Shown piece after piece: positions 60,896-64,000 of a stretch of DNA of 64,000 nt; positions within the stretch are counted from its first letter, which is position 1; each line of letters starts with the position of its first letter. The notes under the pieces were generated by a model that was not told where the DNA came from, searched no databases, and saw only the letters and a list, made by a program, of their open reading frames with translations. The DNA is from Halalkalibacillus halophilus DSM 18494 (GTDB lineage: Bacteria > Bacillota > Bacilli > Bacillales > Alkalibacillaceae), in NCBI RefSeq assembly GCF_000423105.1, contig NZ_AUHI01000004.1, positions 124,001 to 188,000 of the forward strand. The letters are read 5' to 3'. Both the position numbers and the translations under genes were made by a program.

Positions 60896-61924
60896 ATGCT
60901 ATTAAAAAGCAAAAAGCAGTTTATATTTTTTATTGTAGTTATCGCGTTAGCAATATTTCTCTCCTATTACCGAATGGACTACTATATCTATCAGCCAGGT
61001 GATACAACCTCCTTATCTTCAGTAGTTGATATAGATGGGAGTTATGAAAGTGAGGGAGATTTACATTTAGTAACGGTAAGGGGAGGTCAAGCAACTCCGA
61101 TCTATTACATATGGGCTCAAATCCGTCCCCATTATGACATTGTCGACTTAGAGACAGTAAGACCTGAAGGAATTACTCAGGAAGAATACATGGAAACACA
61201 ATTGCACTATATGGAGAACTCACAAGAAGCCGCGACGGTTGTAGCCTTTGAAGCTGCAGGTGGAGATCTAACCATAAATTATCAAGGTGCTTACGTTGCT
61301 TTAGTGGTAGATGATATGCCTGCTGATGGAAATTTAGAAATGGGAGACGAAATTTTAGAGGTGGACGACATCCCAGTTGAATCAGCGGAGCAAATTGTAG
61401 AGTACACTCAAGAATTAAATGTTGGCGATCCAATTGAAGTGACGGTACTTAGAGATGATCAGGAAATCACAGTGACGTTTGAATTAGAAGGTTTCCCAGA
61501 CGATCCGGAAAGACCTGGTATGGGAATATCTATCGTAACTGATAGAGATGTAGAAGTTAATCCTGAAGTGAGATATGATAGTGGACAGATTGGCGGGCCA
61601 AGTGCTGGATTGATGTTTGCTTTGGAAGTTTATAATCGACTAACCGAAGAAGACATCACAAAAGGTCTTACAATTGTAGGTAGCGGTGAAATTGATTATG
61701 AAGGTAATATTCACAGAATAGGTGGAGTGGATAAGAAGGTTGTTTCAGCTGAAAGAGAAAATGCAAGCGTGTTTTTTGCAGCTAATGAAGGCGGAAGAGA
61801 AGGATCTAATTATGAAGAAGCTAAAAGACAAGCAGAAGAGATTGATGCTAACTTAGAAGTGGTACCTGTAGACACATTTCAAGATGCAATAGATTATTTA
61901 GAACAGCTTCCAGAAGCAAACTAG
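60896..61924 (+). CDS. ylbL: PDZ-Lon membrane protease YlbL
   Basis: 342 residues. One N-terminal membrane helix (8-25), an extracellular region, a PDZ domain (about 125-205) and a Lon-type S16 domain. The catalytic dyad is visible as Ser in GGPSAGLMF and Lys in GGVDKKV. The family includes streptococcal SepM, which trims signal peptides outside the cell. B. subtilis YlbL is linked to cell-division control during DNA damage. The following gap holds a large inverted repeat. Confidence 0.92.
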   Translation: MLLKSKKQFIFFIVVIALAIFLSYYRMDYYIYQPGDTTSLSSVVDIDGSYESEGDLHLVTVRGGQATPIYYIWAQIRPHYDIVDLETVRPEGITQEEYMETQLHYMENSQEAATVVAFEAAGGDLTINYQGAYVALVVDDMPADGNLEMGDEILEVDDIPVESAEQIVEYTQELNVGDPIEVTVLRDDQEITVTFELEGFPDDPERPGMGISIVTDRDVEVNPEVRYDSGQIGGPSAGLMFALEVYNRLTEEDITKGLTIVGSGEIDYEGNIHRIGGVDKKVVSAERENASVFFAANEGGREGSNYEEAKRQAEEIDANLEVVPVDTFQDAIDYLEQLPEAN

Positions 61925-61948
61925 AATTGTGAATTAATTAAAATAAAA

Positions 61949-62071
61949 CTGAGATAAAAGTGATCAGGTAGGGAAAATGTCGAACGTATCAACTAGAGCA
62001 TGTAAAACGCCATTTTGAAATAGAGATGTTCCTTGTACGGTCATTTTCCTAATAGTTTACTTTTATCCCAG
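61949..62071. repeat. 123-nt imperfect inverted repeat between ylbL and tmcAL
   Basis: CTGAGATAAAAGT (61949) pairs with ACTTTTATCCCAG (62059) with one mismatch, and AGGGAAAATG (61970) pairs with CATTTTCCT (62042) with one bulge. The centre is about 62 nt. It may be a shared terminator, a structured RNA or a small non-autonomous mobile element. No second copy was found in the window. Confidence 0.6.
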
Positions 62072-62088
62072 CATTCAATTGATTTTTC

Positions 62089-62257
62089 TTATTCCTTCAT
62101 TAAAATAGGTCCAGTAAGTTCTTGTTTCATTAACTTTTTTCGTACAACAGGCTTTAGACAAGCATAATATGCATTGGAAGCACGCTCTTCTATATCCATG
62201 AGGGGGTGCTTTATTTCTTGAATGTTTGAAATTAGAGGAATATCTAATTTCTTTTTT
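62089..62257 (-). pseudogene. C-terminal part of tmcAL in the -1 frame
   Basis: From the A6 run the -1 frame continues with KKLDIPLISNIQEIKHPL and ends at a TAA at 62089-62091, after about 55 codons. This is what the YlbM family has at this point, so it is the displaced C-terminus of the gene at 62244-63302. Added to the upstream part it gives about 404 residues, the usual family length. Confidence 0.8.
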
Positions 62258-63302
62258 GTTGATTTATAAATGAACGCCCTTGGTTATTCATGCCTAGAAT
62301 TCTCACATAAGGAAGCAGTTCACCAATATAGGTATCCATATCTTCCTTCGTTGTGTGAGTTAATAGGTGAATAAACATTCTTTGAAGTCTCGTCCATGTG
62401 TATCGTTTGGTTTTTAATAACTGCATCCAATGCTCAAAAGTAGTTGCAGTCTTAGAAGTTTCTTTTAATCGATACTCTAGACCTTCAATCATTCCGTGAT
62501 ATAAACGTAACTCTTGAACTGATTTTATTTGTACTAAATATTGTAAGAAATCAAAGTAGGTTTCAAATGCATGCCATTTCCCGTTTTGAGTTAAATAATT
62601 CTCTAAAACCTCAATAGTTGCTGGAGGTAGTGCTGCATTTGCTTTTGAAGTGATCATATTTTCTTGAATGATTTCTTTTCTAATGCTAGTCGCACTTGCG
62701 ATGCTTGTATCAATGTGTTGGTCATGATAGTGGTTTTCTGTTCTCTTTATAGTATGGATGTCCATGGAAGCGTTTAATTCTTTAGCTGCTTTTACATAAC
62801 TAAAACCGAGAATATTATTCGGTTGACTTAAGTCCAATTCTCCTTCTGTTAACCCAATGGACTCATAAGCATAAGTGCTTGCTTTAGGAAATGAAAACCC
62901 TTCGTCTAAATATCTATGTAAAATCGATTGAAATTTGTTTTCATGTTCTTTAAAATGCAAGTACCCCTTCATAAATGGGTCGATTTTACCGGATTCACTT
63001 CCAAAACAAACTGTATCAACATTTAGTGCTTGAAGTACTGCAATAGATCCATGTGCAAATAAATCAGCAGATTGGACAGCATATAAATAAGGAAGTTCAA
63101 TTACGAGGTCGACACCATTTTTAAGAGCCGCTCTTGTGCGGGAGAACTTGTCAATAATTGCAGGCTCGCCACGTTGAAGAAAATTACCGCTCATAACTGC
63201 GACTGTAATGTCAGCGTTGGTTTCTTCTTTGGACTGAGTTACATGGTAGAGATGTCCATTATGAAATGGGTTATATTCAACTACTACACCGCATGCACGC
63301 AC
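62244..63302 (-). CDS. tmcAL: tRNA(Met) cytidine acetate ligase TmcAL (YlbM), shortened by a frameshift
   Basis: 352 residues as read. The nucleotidyltransferase-like N-terminus has GVVVEYNPFHNGHLYHV, MSGNFLQRGEPAI and PYLYAVQSADLFA. The enzyme activates acetate with ATP to make N4-acetylcytidine at the wobble position of elongator tRNA-Met. The frame stops early at 62244, 11 bases after an A6 run (62252-62257 as T6 on the plus strand). The family is about 400 residues long, and the missing end is intact in the -1 frame. One lost A, a sequencing error or slippage would explain it. The N-terminal catalytic part is unaffected. Confidence 0.87.
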   Translation of the reverse strand: MRACGVVVEYNPFHNGHLYHVTQSKEETNADITVAVMSGNFLQRGEPAIIDKFSRTRAALKNGVDLVIELPYLYAVQSADLFAHGSIAVLQALNVDTVCFGSESGKIDPFMKGYLHFKEHENKFQSILHRYLDEGFSFPKASTYAYESIGLTEGELDLSQPNNILGFSYVKAAKELNASMDIHTIKRTENHYHDQHIDTSIASATSIRKEIIQENMITSKANAALPPATIEVLENYLTQNGKWHAFETYFDFLQYLVQIKSVQELRLYHGMIEGLEYRLKETSKTATTFEHWMQLLKTKRYTWTRLQRMFIHLLTHTTKEDMDTYIGELLPYVRILGMNNQGRSFINQQKRN

Positions 63303-63446
63303 TTTATCACATCCTATAATAAATTATTAGTAAAATAAGTGTATCATGTACGTTGCTTTTTTTGTAAAATGAATAATAATTTTAGACGTTAGACTCGAAC
63401 TATTATATAATAGAGTTTCATGCTATCTTGCTGTTAAGAAAAAATG

Positions 63447-63475
63447 TTGACAAAAGTAGTTTTTCCTTTTAAAAT
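63447..63475 (+). promoter_or_regulatory. Promoter of ylbN
   Basis: Perfect TTGACA, 17-bp spacer, TAAAAT, ending 28 bp before the start codon. A strong sigma-A promoter, as expected for the ylbN-rpmF ribosomal unit. Confidence 0.8.
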
Positions 63476-63502
63476 AACTCTTGTTGCCTTGAGGTGATTA
63501 TA

Positions 63503-64000
63503 ATGAAAATTGCATTACAACGAATAAAGGTAAATGAGCCTTATTCTTTCTCGGAAACAGTGGACGTGTCAGAGCTTGAACAGATGGATAATGATATCCG
63601 CCATATTGGAGAAGTGAATGTAAATGGAGATGCAAATGTAGACAAAGATCTATACCATTTCCGCATTCGAATAAAGGGGACGATGGTCTTGCCGTGTGCT
63701 CGAACATTAGTGGATGTGCCCTATCCATTTGAAGTTGAAGTCTATGAACAATTTACTACTGCGAGCTATAAAGCATCAGAAGAAGAAGAAATTCATTTTG
63801 TTGACCGAGAAGTCCTTGACTTAATGCCTTATATCAAGGAAAATATTCTATTGGAAGTACCACTTCGTGTATTCAGTAATGATACTCAAATTGAAGATGT
63901 TGTACCTGAACAAGAAGGGTTTACTGTTTTGGAAGAAGATACTTATCTAGAGCAGGAAGCAATTCAACATGAAAAATTTGAAGAAGAATCAAAAGAAAAA
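63503..64000 (+). CDS. ylbN: YlbN/YceD (DUF177) protein, 3'-truncated by the window edge
   Basis: 166 codons present from the ATG at 63503 behind TTGAGGTG; the frame is open at the right edge. Start MKIALQRIKVNEPYSF, then HFRIRIKGTMVLPCARTL, with the conserved Cys, and LDLMPYIKENILLEVPLRV. YceD-like proteins assist 23S rRNA accumulation and usually precede rpmF (ribosomal protein L32), expected just beyond the window. Confidence 0.9.
   Translation, partial: MKIALQRIKVNEPYSFSETVDVSELEQMDNDIRHIGEVNVNGDANVDKDLYHFRIRIKGTMVLPCARTLVDVPYPFEVEVYEQFTTASYKASEEEEIHFVDREVLDLMPYIKENILLEVPLRVFSNDTQIEDVVPEQEGFTVLEEDTYLEQEAIQHEKFEEESKEK

Noticed and set aside
62252..62258. Classical -1 frameshift heptamer A AAA AAG in tmcAL
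   Set aside because: The string is present, but its phase is wrong: the 0-frame codons are CAA AAA AGA rather than AAA AAG. A dual-tRNA slip of the dnaX type is therefore not supported; single-tRNA or transcriptional slippage remains possible.

Overview
The window is one stretch of an AT-rich Firmicute chromosome, almost certainly a moderately halophilic, spore-forming member of the Bacillaceae (Oceanobacillus/Virgibacillus/Halobacillus-like; the genus cannot be fixed from sequence alone). The gene order follows the Bacillus subtilis 168 chromosome from ykuE to ylbN with local losses and insertions. Sporulation-linked genes (ylbJ, ytvI, ylbD, ylaJ) fit an endospore former. Long Asp/Glu tracts in secreted lipoproteins, in PdhC and in the tail of CtaC suggest life in salt. 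No rRNA, tRNA, prophage, insertion sequence or CRISPR array was seen.

Layout. 1-11 kb: a truncated SCO1-type copper chaperone, a Tat-exported phosphoesterase (ykuE), 2,4-dienoyl-CoA reductase (fadH), a hemolysin III family protein, the c-di-AMP sensor DarB, the acetylase branch of lysine/meso-DAP synthesis (dapH, dapL), a LysM-M14 peptidoglycan peptidase, CoA-disulfide reductase, an MscS channel, a 2-Cys peroxiredoxin and a thioredoxin-like protein. 11-19 kb: a heterodimeric ABC exporter (yknUV), potassium regulator KtrC, RNase J1 with RNA polymerase epsilon, peptide deformylase and lipoprotein YkyA. 19.7-24.5 kb: the pdhABCD operon. 24.7-34.7 kb: a BCCT betaine transporter, an acidic polysaccharide deacetylase lipoprotein, a short SR1P/SR1 dual-function RNA gene, a nitronate monooxygenase-like protein, yktA, yktB, suhB, small yla genes, glutaminase and YlaN.

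34.8-52.4 kb is centred on respiration: pyruvate carboxylase, heme A synthesis (ctaA, ctaB), caa3 oxidase (ctaCDEF) and its assembly factors (ctaG, ctaM). A complete oligopeptide ABC transporter operon in the order D-F-A-B-C (appDFABC type) sits between ctaF and ctaG. 52.4-64 kb: ytvI, a YugN-like protein, ylbD, ylbF, ylbG, two proteins I cannot identify, a structured leader before rsmD, coaD, ylbJ, ylbK, ylbL, tmcAL (ylbM) and the start of ylbN.

Points most worth a second look: (1) tmcAL is broken by a one-base shift exactly in an A6 run, with the missing C-terminus intact in the next frame; (2) two intergenic tandem arrays with helically phased periods, four 41-bp units headed by the palindrome ATGCCGGCAT and eight 20-21-bp units headed by TTTCTGGATA; (3) the SR1P/SR1 gene with clear promoter and terminator; (4) three TCACA elements exactly 11 bp apart between ctaA and ctaB; (5) a 123-nt imperfect inverted repeat between ylbL and tmcAL; (6) a 469-residue exported protein of unknown function. 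I did not find a convincing new multi-gene system; most of the window is conserved housekeeping sequence.
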